Source: an uncultured Acetatifactor sp. (GTDB taxonomy: Bacteria > Bacillota > Clostridia > Lachnospirales > Lachnospiraceae). Taken from it: DNA of 64,000 nt. This document shows, piece after piece, positions 1-8,303 of the stretch (positions are counted from its first letter, which is position 1; each line of letters starts with the position of its first letter). The DNA lies in assembly GCA_910586515.1 (NCBI GenBank), contig CAJUGL010000004.1, positions 13,068 through 77,067 of the forward strand. Direction: 5' to 3'. Under the pieces are notes generated by a model, which was not told where the DNA came from, searched no databases, and saw only the letters and a list, made by a program, of their open reading frames with translations. A program made the position numbers and the translations under genes.

Positions 1-1573
1 CTGCCTCAGAACTCTCCGTTGAGCTGTCCTCTCCGCTCTCTGCCTCAGAACTCTCTTCCGGTTCGGGAACATGGAGATATTTCAGATTGTTCTTGGGATC
101 CTGCACATCTGCCGTATCCACGATTTCCTTCAAATAATCCGACATCCTCTCCTGCATCAGAGAATCTCTGATCTCCAGAATCCACTGGGGATCATTCTGC
201 CCGATATAATAAACCACATAAGTAAACCCGTCGCCCTCGGGAGAAACCACAGTAGTGTCGCCTGCCTTGCGCTCTTCCTGTATCCAGCTGGTCAGCTCAG
301 GAGGCACATTGGACTCCAGCGCCGCCTCCACCAGACCTCCCTGCAGAGAAGTAATCTCGGGATCATTATATTTGTCGCAAAGTTCCGCAAAACTCTCTTC
401 CGTGGCCGCGCCGTTCTTCCACTCGTCCAGAATAGCCTGTCCATTGTCTTCGGCTGTAATCGCCACGCGGATATCCGCAGAGGGCGCCTCGCTCAGATAA
501 CGTTTTTCAAAACCCGCCACAAGATACCGGTGATTGGCGGAATCCTCGACTACAGTTGTATCTCCGGCCTTCCTCTCCTCGTCAAACAGCCAGTCGCGTA
601 TCAGGGAATTCACCGCCGCGCGTCTCACGTTCTCGTTCAGATCGTTGTCCGCACTCACGGTTTTTTCCTTCTTATCCGCCTCTTCCTTTGCAAGTTCCAT
701 TGCAGCGGCAATCTCCGCCTCGGAGGGCTGATATTCGGCCTCCGCTTCATCTCCCGAAGCCTCATCTCCGGAAGCTTCCTCATCCTCTGTCTCTTCTACA
801 GGATCTGCCAGCTCTGTGGGCTCTGTGGGCAGCTGAGCGTCTACGATTTCCATATAGTAGTCCACGGAATCATAGCTGGCTTTGTTTTCCTCATAATATG
901 CCTGGATCTCCTCCTGGCCGGGCGTAAACCTTTCTCCCAATGTCTCGGCATAGGCGCTGGCCAGCAGCCCCTCCTCCACATAAGGCTTTATCCGGGACTG
1001 TGTGGCATAGGCGCCGTACAGTTCCTTCACATACGCTTTCGCCGTGCTTCCTGCTTCTGAGGCTGCCGTCTCAAACGCTTCCGCGAATTTCCTGTACTCT
1101 TCCTCCAGGTCATAGGAGAATCCCTCCTCTCGGGCCTGCTTCACCAGCTCCTTGTTGCGGGCAATATTTCCTACTGCCAGCTCCTGAAAATAGTCTCCCC
1201 AGGTAAGTGTGTCGGAATACATCTGATTGGTTATATCTCTGCTTGTATCCACACCGAAATAACTCAGATACCCTCCATATTGAGTGAGGTAATTATTCCT
1301 GGCCACATAATAATTGTAGTCGAACTCCACCCGGGAAATATCCTCACCGTTCACGCTGACATAGGTCCCGTTTACCGTGAGGTAATTCCTTATGGGGAAA
1401 GAAGCTATGATACACACCAGAGCAGCCGCCAGCACTATCCCTACGATCCTGCTGACCTGCGCCTCCCGGCGTTCCTTCTCCTTCTGCTCCTTCCTCCTCT
1501 GCATTTTCAGATCATACTTGGTCACTATCTTTTCCGGGTTCTGCCCATTACCCTGCTCTTCCTTTTTTGGCAT
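1..1573 (-). CDS. Membrane-anchored parvulin-type (PpiC/SurA-like) foldase, 3' end cut by window
   Basis: About 524 codons are visible and the frame is still open at base 1, so the C-terminus is missing. A basic, lysine/glutamate-rich cytosolic N-terminus is followed by one membrane segment (about residues 42-62). A long extracytoplasmic region comes next, with a SurA-N-like helical part and a peptidyl-prolyl isomerase-like part (motif SFAELCDKYNDP near residue 400). The visible end is a low-complexity Glu/Ser tail. The segment EERKAGDTTVV occurs twice (near residues 335 and 435), suggesting a duplicated rotamase-like module. Family members help exported proteins fold outside the membrane. 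The start is the ATG at 1573, preceded by GGAAGGAG. It lies downstream of the M3 peptidase gene on the same strand. Confidence 0.75.
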   Translation of the reverse strand, partial: MPKKEEQGNGQNPEKIVTKYDLKMQRRKEQKEKERREAQVSRIVGIVLAAALVCIIASFPIRNYLTVNGTYVSVNGEDISRVEFDYNYYVARNNYLTQYGGYLSYFGVDTSRDITNQMYSDTLTWGDYFQELAVGNIARNKELVKQAREEGFSYDLEEEYRKFAEAFETAASEAGSTAKAYVKELYGAYATQSRIKPYVEEGLLASAYAETLGERFTPGQEEIQAYYEENKASYDSVDYYMEIVDAQLPTEPTELADPVEETEDEEASGDEASGDEAEAEYQPSEAEIAAAMELAKEEADKKEKTVSADNDLNENVRRAAVNSLIRDWLFDEERKAGDTTVVEDSANHRYLVAGFEKRYLSEAPSADIRVAITAEDNGQAILDEWKNGAATEESFAELCDKYNDPEITSLQGGLVEAALESNVPPELTSWIQEERKAGDTTVVSPEGDGFTYVVYYIGQNDPQWILEIRDSLMQERMSDYLKEIVDTADVQDPKNNLKYLHVPEPEESSEAESGEDSSTESSEA

Positions 1574-1606
1574 GACAAATATCTCCTTCCTAATATTCAC
1601 CGCCTT

Positions 1607-1635
1607 ATTCTACAGCATTTTAAGGAAAATGTGAA
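1607..1635 (-). promoter_or_regulatory. Candidate sigma-A promoter for the foldase gene
   Basis: On the minus strand TTCACA (1635-1630), a 17-bp spacer and TAGAAT (1612-1607) stand 34 bp before the ATG. Each box is one base from consensus. The -35 box overlaps the end of the upstream peptidase gene, including a weak TGTGAA/TTCACA hairpin. Confidence 0.45.
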
Positions 1636-1636
1636 G

Positions 1637-3310
1637 TTATTTCACATATTTTTCAAGTTTTTCCACAATATTTTTTATACAGCCCTCCTCAAAGGGACAG
1701 GTGAGCCCTACTTCCTCCACCATATTCGTAAAGAAATCCGATGCCGACAGCTTACACAGCTTAAGATAGCTGTCCCAGGCCGCCCGGAAATCTTCGTCCA
1801 TCTTTACCTTATACTGCAGCGCGCAGGTCTGCGCCAGGCTGTAATCTATATAATAGAAGGGAGAGTTGTAAATATGCTGCTGCCTCTGCCAGATTCCTCC
1901 CTTGCCAAAGAAAATGTCGTCTCCGTAATCCTGATGAGGCCTGTATGCTTTTTCCAGTTCAAGCCACGCCGAATGCCTCTGGGCAGGAGACATATCCGGA
2001 TTCTCATATACGATATGCTGGAACTCATCCACCATACATCCATAGGGAATAAAAGCCGCCGAATCTTCCAGGTGCATCTCAATATAATCCTCCGCCCTGT
2101 GGCCGAAGAAAAGAGGCATCCACTTCTGAGTGAAGAATTCCATGGACATGGAATGAATCTCCGCCGTCTCCATGGTAATGTCCGAATGCTCCCTGACGGG
2201 ATCCTTGCCGGATAAATATCCCTGGAAAGCATGCCCGCACTCGTGAGTAATGACGTCCACATCACCGCTGGTACCGTTAAAATTGGCAAATACAAAGGGC
2301 GAGTGGTAGACCGGCATATAGGTCATGTAGCCCCCGGCCTTCTTCGTCTTTCGGCCGAGCACGTCAAACAGCTCATTCTCCGTCATAAAATCATAAAATT
2401 CCTTTGTCTCCGGGGACAGTTCTCCGTACATTTTCTGCCCGGCCGCCAGAATTTCTTCCGGATTGCCCAAAGGCGCGGGATTTCCCTCTTTAAAATACAC
2501 AGACGCGTCTATATAGCTGAGCCTGTCCAGCCCAAGTCTCCGGCGCCTGCGGTCATGAAGCTTTTCCGCGAAAGGCACGAAAAACGCTTTGATCTGCTTT
2601 CTGAAGTTCTCCACTTCTGCCTTGCCGTAGCAATTGCGCCCCATTCTGTAATAGCCAAGCTCCACATAGTTACTGTATCCCATCGCTCTGGCCTGAGCCG
2701 TGCGGTTCTTCACAAGCTTGTCATAGATTTCGTCAAGCTTTTCCGCATTTGCGGAAAAAAACTCAGCCTGCTTTGCGTACGCCGCCTTTCTGACACTTCT
2801 GTCGGAATGAATCAGGTAAGGACGCATCAAAGAAAGATTTAACACCTGCCCATCAAACTCAATCTGCGCTCCCGCAATCAGCTCATTATAGGCAGTAGTC
2901 AGCGCATTTTCCTCCTGCATCAGGGGAATCAGCCTCTCATCCATGGCCTTCTGCGCAATCTCCATGTTTTTGAAGGCAACCGGTCCTATCCTGGACACCA
3001 GATAATCGCGATAGGGCGACGCATACAGTCTCTTCTCATACTCCAGCGCCAGGTTATGGTACACCGGTCTTTTTTCATTATAATACAGATGCTCCCCGCT
3101 GTAAAATTCATCGGTGGTATCTACGTCATAGCGAATGTTCGCTATCGTCATCTGGGTGTTGACTCTATCGGTCAATTCATAATATTTCTGATGAACCCGA
3201 AACTGCTCCTCACCGCTGCCTGCCCGGTCAAATTCCTCCATCAGCGCATGCATATCCTTTTCCACCTGGTCAAAGTCCACACGCTGATACGGCATATCTT
3301 TAAATTTCAT
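1637..3310 (-). CDS. M3 family oligoendopeptidase (PepF-like)
   Basis: This is a 557-residue cytosolic zinc metallopeptidase that cleaves short peptides. The zinc site HECGH lies in the stretch VITHECGHAFQGY, with a downstream glutamate-containing helix (TMETAEIHSMSMEFF) that supplies the third ligand. The length matches M3B oligoendopeptidases of about 560 residues. The open frame extends upstream to 3553, but the start was set at ATG 3310, which follows AAGAGGAAGAGAG and begins MKFKDMPYQR, a normal family N-terminus. It is divergent from the membrane protein at 3502. The foldase gene follows 63 bp downstream on the same strand. Confidence 0.9.
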   Translation of the reverse strand: MKFKDMPYQRVDFDQVEKDMHALMEEFDRAGSGEEQFRVHQKYYELTDRVNTQMTIANIRYDVDTTDEFYSGEHLYYNEKRPVYHNLALEYEKRLYASPYRDYLVSRIGPVAFKNMEIAQKAMDERLIPLMQEENALTTAYNELIAGAQIEFDGQVLNLSLMRPYLIHSDRSVRKAAYAKQAEFFSANAEKLDEIYDKLVKNRTAQARAMGYSNYVELGYYRMGRNCYGKAEVENFRKQIKAFFVPFAEKLHDRRRRRLGLDRLSYIDASVYFKEGNPAPLGNPEEILAAGQKMYGELSPETKEFYDFMTENELFDVLGRKTKKAGGYMTYMPVYHSPFVFANFNGTSGDVDVITHECGHAFQGYLSGKDPVREHSDITMETAEIHSMSMEFFTQKWMPLFFGHRAEDYIEMHLEDSAAFIPYGCMVDEFQHIVYENPDMSPAQRHSAWLELEKAYRPHQDYGDDIFFGKGGIWQRQQHIYNSPFYYIDYSLAQTCALQYKVKMDEDFRAAWDSYLKLCKLSASDFFTNMVEEVGLTCPFEEGCIKNIVEKLEKYVK

Positions 3311-3362
3311 CTCTCTTCCTCTTTTCCGCGCCCCTTTTCTGCTCAGCGGGCGCATATGCCCT

Positions 3363-3391
3363 ATTTTACATGATTTTACCAATAATGTAAA
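3363..3391 (-). promoter_or_regulatory. Promoter for the M3 peptidase gene
   Basis: The minus strand reads TTTACA (3391-3386), a 17-bp spacer and TAAAAT (3368-3363), about 53 bp before the chosen ATG. Its position supports the shorter start. Confidence 0.55.
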
Positions 3392-3413
3392 CAGACAGAT
3401 TGCCCTGAATATA

Positions 3414-3442
3414 TTGCAAATATCCATATTTGATGATAAAAT
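3414..3442 (+). promoter_or_regulatory. Promoter for the 3502 membrane-protein gene
   Basis: TTGCAA (3414-3419), a 17-bp spacer and TAAAAT (3437-3442) lie 60 bp before the ATG at 3502, back to back with the peptidase promoter. Confidence 0.55.
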
Positions 3443-3501
3443 AATCCTTGGTTTTACTACAGCTAATGTCAAAACACTTTTATGAGTCGGAGGAGAAAGA
3501 A

Positions 3502-4620
3502 ATGTTTGAAGAACTGAAAAAGAAAATCCTGAAAACCTCCCTGTTTTGGTCAATCATTCTGATTATCGCAGGGTTGGGACTTGCAGGCTGGAACGCACCG
3601 GACGCCTTCTATGCCGCTACGGGCTATGTGGATCTAAACACCCTGGCGCCCAATGACCTCAAGGGTCAGCTGGTAGACATCGAATTAACCGAAAATTTCG
3701 GCTGTTACCTGGAAGAAACCTCATACAATACCAAGACCCATGTCACAAAAACCACTGACCTCTACTACATTATCCTTCTGGCCAGTGACGAAAATCCCGA
3801 TAATTGGCGGTTCATGACCATCAAAGTGCCTGTCCGCTACCAGAGCCAGATGGATTCCATGACCGAAAACACTTACAATGAACTGCTCTCGGATCCCGTC
3901 TCCTTCAGCGGTAAGCTCAAGAAGCTGGACGAGGAAGAATATGGTTATTTTAAAGAATTTTTTACGGAAATCGGTATGACCGAGGCAGAGTTCGCGGAAT
4001 CCACCATTCCCTATTATTTTAATGCTTTCGCAAGCAAGACCAGCATGAACATAATGTATATCGCCCTGTTCAGCATCGGCGCCGTTCTGTTGATCTTCGG
4101 CATCTTCCGGATCGCCAAGGTAGTGGGCGGAGGTTCACTGAAAAAGCTGCGCAAAGATATCGCGGCCTCAGGCTATTCCGAATCCATGGTGGAATCCGAT
4201 TACAGGAATGCAAAATCTTTTGACAAGGGCGGAACCCTGAAGGTGGGACGGCTGATGACTTACTACATCAACGGTTCCGATGCCCGGGCAATCCCCAACA
4301 GCAAGATCATGTGGGCTTATCAAAATACGGTTACTCACCGCACCAACGGCGTAAAAACCGGCACTACTTATAATGTCATGATTTACGACGAGTTCACCCC
4401 CAAGGGACACGAGTTCACAGTGGCAAATGAGTCTATCGCCCAGGATATGCTCTCCCTGATTAATACCATGCTCCCCTGGGTGGTAGTCGGTTATTCCGAC
4501 GAACTGAAGAAACTCTATAATAAAGACCGCTCTCAGTTCCTGCAGCTTCGCTATAATACCTGTGAACACACTGCAGCGGAAACGGATTCCGGTGATTCCG
4601 CTACCTGCGGCCAGCCATAA
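3502..4620 (+). CDS. Two-TM membrane protein of unknown function (DUF6709-like)
   Basis: This 372-residue protein has two clear hydrophobic segments, about residues 12-29 and 181-203. They enclose a polar domain of about 150 residues and are followed by a C-terminal domain of about 165 residues. The layout suggests an extracytoplasmic middle domain with a cytoplasmic tail, or the reverse. No catalytic motif stands out. It resembles conserved Lachnospiraceae membrane proteins, but naming it DUF6709 is from memory and unverified. The start at ATG 3502 follows GGAGGAGAAAG; an upstream in-frame start at 3448 lacks a ribosome site. It is monocistronic and converges with pcp. Confidence 0.7.
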   Translation: MFEELKKKILKTSLFWSIILIIAGLGLAGWNAPDAFYAATGYVDLNTLAPNDLKGQLVDIELTENFGCYLEETSYNTKTHVTKTTDLYYIILLASDENPDNWRFMTIKVPVRYQSQMDSMTENTYNELLSDPVSFSGKLKKLDEEEYGYFKEFFTEIGMTEAEFAESTIPYYFNAFASKTSMNIMYIALFSIGAVLLIFGIFRIAKVVGGGSLKKLRKDIAASGYSESMVESDYRNAKSFDKGGTLKVGRLMTYYINGSDARAIPNSKIMWAYQNTVTHRTNGVKTGTTYNVMIYDEFTPKGHEFTVANESIAQDMLSLINTMLPWVVVGYSDELKKLYNKDRSQFLQLRYNTCEHTAAETDSGDSATCGQP

Positions 4621-4733
4621 TCGCTTCAGAGAGTGTGAACTTCATACGATTTCCCGGCAGGCAGGTTCCTCAAAACGTATTCCGCCGTTTTTAGGCGCCG
4701 CCTGCTCAGGATTCGGAAGAGTATTTCTCCCCC

Positions 4734-5324
4734 TCACAGCGTCTCTACAGCCAGACTCAGAGCATGTACAATGGTCTCCAGCGGCATTCCGGGCCGCTTG
4801 TCATCTCCCGGTTCCGCCAGACAGGGCACATGGATAAATCCCACGCCTGTCCCGCTTCCCTCATAGTGATGCCGCAGAGCGTAAAACAGATCATTGCATA
4901 CATATGCTCCGGCAGAATAGGAAAGACCGCAGGAGATTCCGGCTTTCTTCACCTCATCTACGATTTTCCGCACAGGGATAGACGCAAAATATGCTGCCGG
5001 TCCCCCCGGAGCCACCGGTTCGTCCCAGGGCTTCCTCCCCGCATTGTCCTCTATGGAAGCATCCCGCAGATTGATGGCCACCACCTCCGGCGTCACCATA
5101 GTTCTGCCGCCTGCCTGGCCCACGCAGACAATGGCGTCCGGCTGCAGCTCGCGAGCCGCTTCCAGAACTTTCTCCGCCGCAGTGCCGAATACCGTCGGTA
5201 TCAGGAGCTTTGTCACCTCATTGCCGCCGATTCTGTCTTCCAGCCGGCTCACCGCCTCCCAGGACGCATTCACCGTGTCCTGCCCGAAGGGTTCAAATCC
5301 TGTTATCAAAATCTTTTTTCTCAT
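4734..5324 (-). CDS. pcp: Pyrrolidone-carboxylate peptidase (pyroglutamyl peptidase I)
   Basis: This 196-residue cysteine peptidase (family C15) removes N-terminal pyroglutamate from peptides in the cytosol. The N-terminal signature ILITGFEPFGQDTVNAS is typical. The catalytic triad is visible as Glu in MVTPEVVAINL, Cys in SAGAYVCNDLFY and His in GFIHVP. The family length is about 200-215, so this copy is slightly short. It starts at ATG 5324 and lies downstream of the esterase gene on the same strand. Confidence 0.93.
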   Translation of the reverse strand: MRKKILITGFEPFGQDTVNASWEAVSRLEDRIGGNEVTKLLIPTVFGTAAEKVLEAARELQPDAIVCVGQAGGRTMVTPEVVAINLRDASIEDNAGRKPWDEPVAPGGPAAYFASIPVRKIVDEVKKAGISCGLSYSAGAYVCNDLFYALRHHYEGSGTGVGFIHVPCLAEPGDDKRPGMPLETIVHALSLAVETL

Positions 5325-5424
5325 AGTAAACCTCCGCTTTCTTATCTTTTGATGTTAAGGTCAAAAAGCATCTTGTAACAGCTTCTTTCCCTACAGGATA
5401 CCGCAAACTGCTCCAAATGCCGTT

Positions 5425-6231
5425 TTATTGCAGATCTTGGTCCGTATTCAGCCACCAGCACAGCACATCCTGAATCTTCTCATCCCAGTATTTCCACTGA
5501 TGGTCCCCTGCAGATGCCTGACTGGTCAGATCGTATCCCAGTTTCTTCACATGATCCCACACCTTCAGATTACCCTGATACTGAAAGTCCTCTGTTCCGC
5601 ACCAGGCATACAGCCTGGGAAGCGACTTCCCCTCGGCCGCAATCCGCTGCGCCAAAGCCATCAGATCATTGTCCGAGCCTTCCAAAGCTTCCTCCGACCC
5701 AAAAACACCCTGCAGAAGCAGGCACTTGTCGGACCTCTCCGCCATATTCCTCCGATAGTTCCCCAATATATCCAATCCTCCTGACAGGGATGCCGCAGCC
5801 CCGAAAGTATCGCCTGCGCCCAGTCCCAGCTTCCATGCCCCGTATCCGCCCATGGACAGACCTGCCGCCAGGGTATCCTCCCGTTCCCCTGACATCTGAG
5901 GGAAAAATTCCCTGCAGATCCGGGGCAGTTCCCGGGAAATAAAAGTCCAGTAGTTCATTCCATAAGCCGTGTCCGTGTAAAAAGCCAGATGGGTAGTGGG
6001 CATCACCACCGCAATTCCCAGTTTACTGGCATAACGCTCAATGGAAGTCCTTCTCTGCCAGATGGTATGATCGTCGCTCATGCCGTGAAGAAGGTACATA
6101 GTCCTGACCCTTCCGTCAGCTCCCATCCCCTCCATACCGATCTGCCCCCTGGTTTGCTGAGGAAGGATCACATCCATGTTCATGCTCATTCCGAGCACTG
6201 TGGAAAAAAAGTCTACGTGCAGCAACGCCAT
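5425..6231 (-). CDS. Esterase of the alpha/beta-hydrolase EstA/esterase-D type
   Basis: This 268-residue serine hydrolase is probably cytosolic. The nucleophile elbow is GLSMGGYGAWK. An oxyanion-type strand YLLHGMSDDH lies near residue 50. The acid is likely Asp in CGTEDFQYQ and the base His in GDHQWKYWD. The order and length match tributyrin-esterase/S-formylglutathione-hydrolase-like proteins of Firmicutes. The real substrate cannot be told from sequence; short acyl esters are the family norm. The ATG at 6231 follows GGAGG. It may share a transcript with pcp about 100 bp downstream. Confidence 0.85.
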   Translation of the reverse strand: MALLHVDFFSTVLGMSMNMDVILPQQTRGQIGMEGMGADGRVRTMYLLHGMSDDHTIWQRRTSIERYASKLGIAVVMPTTHLAFYTDTAYGMNYWTFISRELPRICREFFPQMSGEREDTLAAGLSMGGYGAWKLGLGAGDTFGAAASLSGGLDILGNYRRNMAERSDKCLLLQGVFGSEEALEGSDNDLMALAQRIAAEGKSLPRLYAWCGTEDFQYQGNLKVWDHVKKLGYDLTSQASAGDHQWKYWDEKIQDVLCWWLNTDQDLQ

Positions 6232-6318
6232 TCCGAAATCCTCCGTTTCCTAAGTTTTTAACTGATTTATTTACCGGTTGCTTATGCAAAAAGCAGATAG
6301 CCGTATCTCACTGCTGTT

Positions 6319-6347
6319 ATTATAGCCGGAAATCCGTTCCCATGCAA
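6319..6347 (-). promoter_or_regulatory. Promoter for the esterase gene
   Basis: On the minus strand TTGCAT (6347-6342), a 17-bp spacer and a perfect TATAAT (6324-6319). The 5' leader is about 80 bp. Confidence 0.55.
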
Positions 6348-6373
6348 GAACCGTTTTTTCGTAAAAAAGACCA

Positions 6374-6402
6374 TTGAATTCCCCGGTAAAACAGGCTATA
6401 CT
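6374..6402 (+). promoter_or_regulatory. Promoter of the DUF2264 remnant
   Basis: TTGAAT (6374-6379), a 17-bp spacer and TATACT (6397-6402), facing the fragment at 6486. The promoter seems intact although the gene is broken. Confidence 0.45.
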
Positions 6403-6485
6403 ATTTTACAAAATACAGTAAAAATCAATTCTGCATGCCTGTTCCCGGAAAACAGATACCACGGACTGATCGGAAAGGAATAACA

Positions 6486-6854
6486 ATGAACACAAATACC
6501 AGAAACGAATGGCTGAACGCTCTGCTGAAAATCGAGACTCCCGTATTGAATGCATTGGAAGCCGGCGAACTGAAAGCAAAAATGCCCCTATCCTTTCATC
6601 GGGAAAGAGCCGACTATGCTCCTCTTGAGGCCTTTGGCAGAAGTCTTCTGGGCCTGGCGCCCTGGCTGGAGGCGGACAGCGCCGCCCTGGAAGCAGATGA
6701 AAGAGCGCTGCAGACGCTAAAGGGCGAGCGGAAAGCATTTACTTTCTGCCCGCCCTTTGAATTCATCAAAAGTAACCTAACCACATCCCGGCACATTGTC
6801 AACTTATTCATTATCCAGGTTGACATTTCCTTTTTCCTCCGCTATAATCAGTAA
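6486..6854 (+). pseudogene. DUF2264 protein, N-terminal remnant
   Basis: About 85 N-terminal residues look like the start of a DUF2264 protein, with landmarks NEWLNALLKIETPVLNAL and PLEAFGRSLLGLAPWLE. Full members exceed 350 residues. After about base 6735 the similarity ends, and the frame runs on through unrelated sequence containing the biotin-operon operator and promoter. The ATG at 6486 follows a GGAAAGGA site. A deletion joining this 5' end to the biotin promoter region is the simplest explanation. Confidence 0.7.
6796..6848 (+). promoter_or_regulatory. Biotin-operon promoter with BirA operator
   Basis: The core promoter is a perfect match: TTGACA (6820-6825), 17-bp spacer, TATAAT (6843-6848). 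Overlapping its -35 box is an inverted repeat, TTGTCAAC (6796-6803), 15 bp, GTTGACAT (6819-6826), which fits the BirA operator known from Gram-positive biotin genes. BirA bound to biotinyl-AMP should block RNA polymerase here, so the six-gene operon is expected to be repressed by biotin. Confidence 0.88.
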
Positions 6855-6893
6855 ATAACGAAATCCATCCTGAATCCGCGCATAGAGGTGCCT

Positions 6894-7385
6894 ATGAAAA
6901 CCAGACAAAAGACCAGAGAAATAACCATCACCGCGCTGCTGTCCGCAATACTGGCGGTAATGGGAATGTTCAAGCTTCCCAGTTTCATACCGGGCTGCGA
7001 GTTCCAGCTGTCCGCCCCATTTGCCGTGTGCATCGCAGCCTGTTTCGGCTTTAAGAGATATATCAAAATCGGCATTCTGGCCAGCCTCATCAATTTGCTT
7101 CTGGGCACACACAGCCTTGTGAACGTGACCATCGCCATGATATTCCGGCTGACTGCAGGAGGGGTTCTGTCTATTTTCGGCGTGAATCCCGTTACCGTCG
7201 CCGTCAGCGGACCTCTGGGCACAGCCGCCGGAAGACTGGTCCTGGGCGGCGTCTCCGGTGTAAATCCCATGGTGCTGACGGCCGCTGCCGTACCGGGCAT
7301 GGTATTCACTGCCGTAGGAGCAGCGATGATGTATCCGGCTGTAAAACGTCTGTCCCGTACTCAAACCACTGATATAATCAACTAA
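6894..7385 (+). CDS. Membrane protein resembling an ECF-transporter S component; candidate biotin-precursor uptake protein
   Basis: This very hydrophobic 163-residue protein has about five to six membrane segments and a basic N-terminus (MKTRQKTREITITALLSAI). Size and topology fit ECF S components, but it does not look like a normal BioY. It is the first gene behind the BirA operator and directly precedes bioW, whose product activates pimelate. By context it may bring pimelate or biotin into the cell; this is inference. An in-frame GTG at 6888 lies inside the AGAGG ribosome site, so ATG 6894 is preferred. No ECF energy-coupling genes are visible in the window. Confidence 0.6.
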   Translation: MKTRQKTREITITALLSAILAVMGMFKLPSFIPGCEFQLSAPFAVCIAACFGFKRYIKIGILASLINLLLGTHSLVNVTIAMIFRLTAGGVLSIFGVNPVTVAVSGPLGTAAGRLVLGGVSGVNPMVLTAAAVPGMVFTAVGAAMMYPAVKRLSRTQTTDIIN

Positions 7386-7504
7386 ACAGAGCAAATTGAC
7401 TCTGCCGATTTTATTCATTCAACACAACAAAAAGATACTTTCCATATAATCAATTCTGCGGAACAAGTTCACACTGCCGACAGTACAGGAAAAAAGGAAA
7501 CAAA

Positions 7505-8260
7505 ATGAATCGATACAGCATTAAAATGAGGGCATCCAACAAAGAATACGGGCATATCTCCGGAGCGGAGAAAATCATTCCGGAGGAGGCTCTGGAGCAA
7601 TACTGCACGCTGCTCCTGGCCAGGGCTCTGCGGCACAGCAAGGGGAAGCCCGACTTTATCAACCTGAAGATAGAAGCCGTGGAAGAAGCGGAAATTCTTC
7701 ATCTCCCGGCGCTGAATGTGACCACAGTAGAGACTTCCTCCCCTGAAGAGGGCATGGATGCGGTACTTGACTATCTGCGCAGACTGGGTCTGGAACAGGC
7801 AGAGCAAATCATTGCCCTCTGGCAGCAGAGCTACTCCATGCGGGGAGCCATGCTCCTGGACGCGGATACCATGAAGCGGCTGGAGCCCGACAGAGAACGG
7901 GGCATCCGGGCTACTTATATGGATATGGAAACGGGGGACGAGGCAAGACAGTCCGCCTGCGGAAACAAAAATCACTTCAACGAAGCGCTGGTTCTGGCCA
8001 CAAAGGTGGTCAGCCATCCCAACATTGTGGCAGAACTGTGCATTTCCGACGATCCTGATTATGTCACCGGCTATATCGCCTCCAGGGAATTTGGCTATAT
8101 ACGCATTACCACGCTGAAGGAAATGGGCAGCCCTCAGGGGGGACGTATCTTCCTGTTTCGGGGGACTGAAGACGAGAAGGAAGCCTGTATCCGCTATCTC
8201 CAACAGCAGAAAGTGCTGGTTGACCTCAATCATCTCGTAACAGTTCAAACAGGGCGCTGA
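7505..8260 (+). CDS. bioW: 6-carboxyhexanoate-CoA ligase (pimeloyl-CoA synthetase)
   Basis: This 251-residue enzyme joins pimelate to CoA using ATP, giving the pimeloyl-CoA used by BioF. Family landmarks are the N-terminal MRASN....HISGAE, the basic QSACGNKNHFNEALVLATKV region and the C-terminal GGRIFLF segment. Length fits BioW (about 250). The ATG follows AGGAAAAAAGGAAAC. The last codons (Val-Thr-Val-Gln-Thr-Gly-Arg) and the TGA lie inside a dispersed palindromic element (8237-8268), so the insertion has set the protein's end. Confidence 0.93.
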   Translation: MNRYSIKMRASNKEYGHISGAEKIIPEEALEQYCTLLLARALRHSKGKPDFINLKIEAVEEAEILHLPALNVTTVETSSPEEGMDAVLDYLRRLGLEQAEQIIALWQQSYSMRGAMLLDADTMKRLEPDRERGIRATYMDMETGDEARQSACGNKNHFNEALVLATKVVSHPNIVAELCISDDPDYVTGYIASREFGYIRITTLKEMGSPQGGRIFLFRGTEDEKEACIRYLQQQKVLVDLNHLVTVQTGR

Positions 8261-8268
8261 ACTGTTAC
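8237..8268 (+). repeat. Palindromic element, copy 1 (in the bioW 3' end)
   Basis: The layout is GTAACAGTTCAA, 8-base loop ACAGGGCG, CTGAACTGTTAC: a 12-bp stem with one mismatch at the loop end. It overlaps the last seven codons and the stop of bioW. The same unit recurs at 19959, 28685, 32145 and 34114. There is no T-run, so it is not a classic terminator. Confidence 0.85.
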
Positions 8269-8303
8269 ATCATCTCATTATAAACTAAACGCAGGAAAGG
8301 CAG

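Noticed and set aside
71..1060. Open frame of 329 codons on the + strand
   Set aside because: Opposite the foldase gene; the minus frame has a membrane anchor, domain motifs, ribosome site and promoter.
7396..7450. Second promoter/BirA site before bioW
   Set aside because: A TATAAT is present at 7445-7450 but there is no -35 at the right distance, and the TTGAC/TCAAC motifs are in the wrong orientation for BirA.
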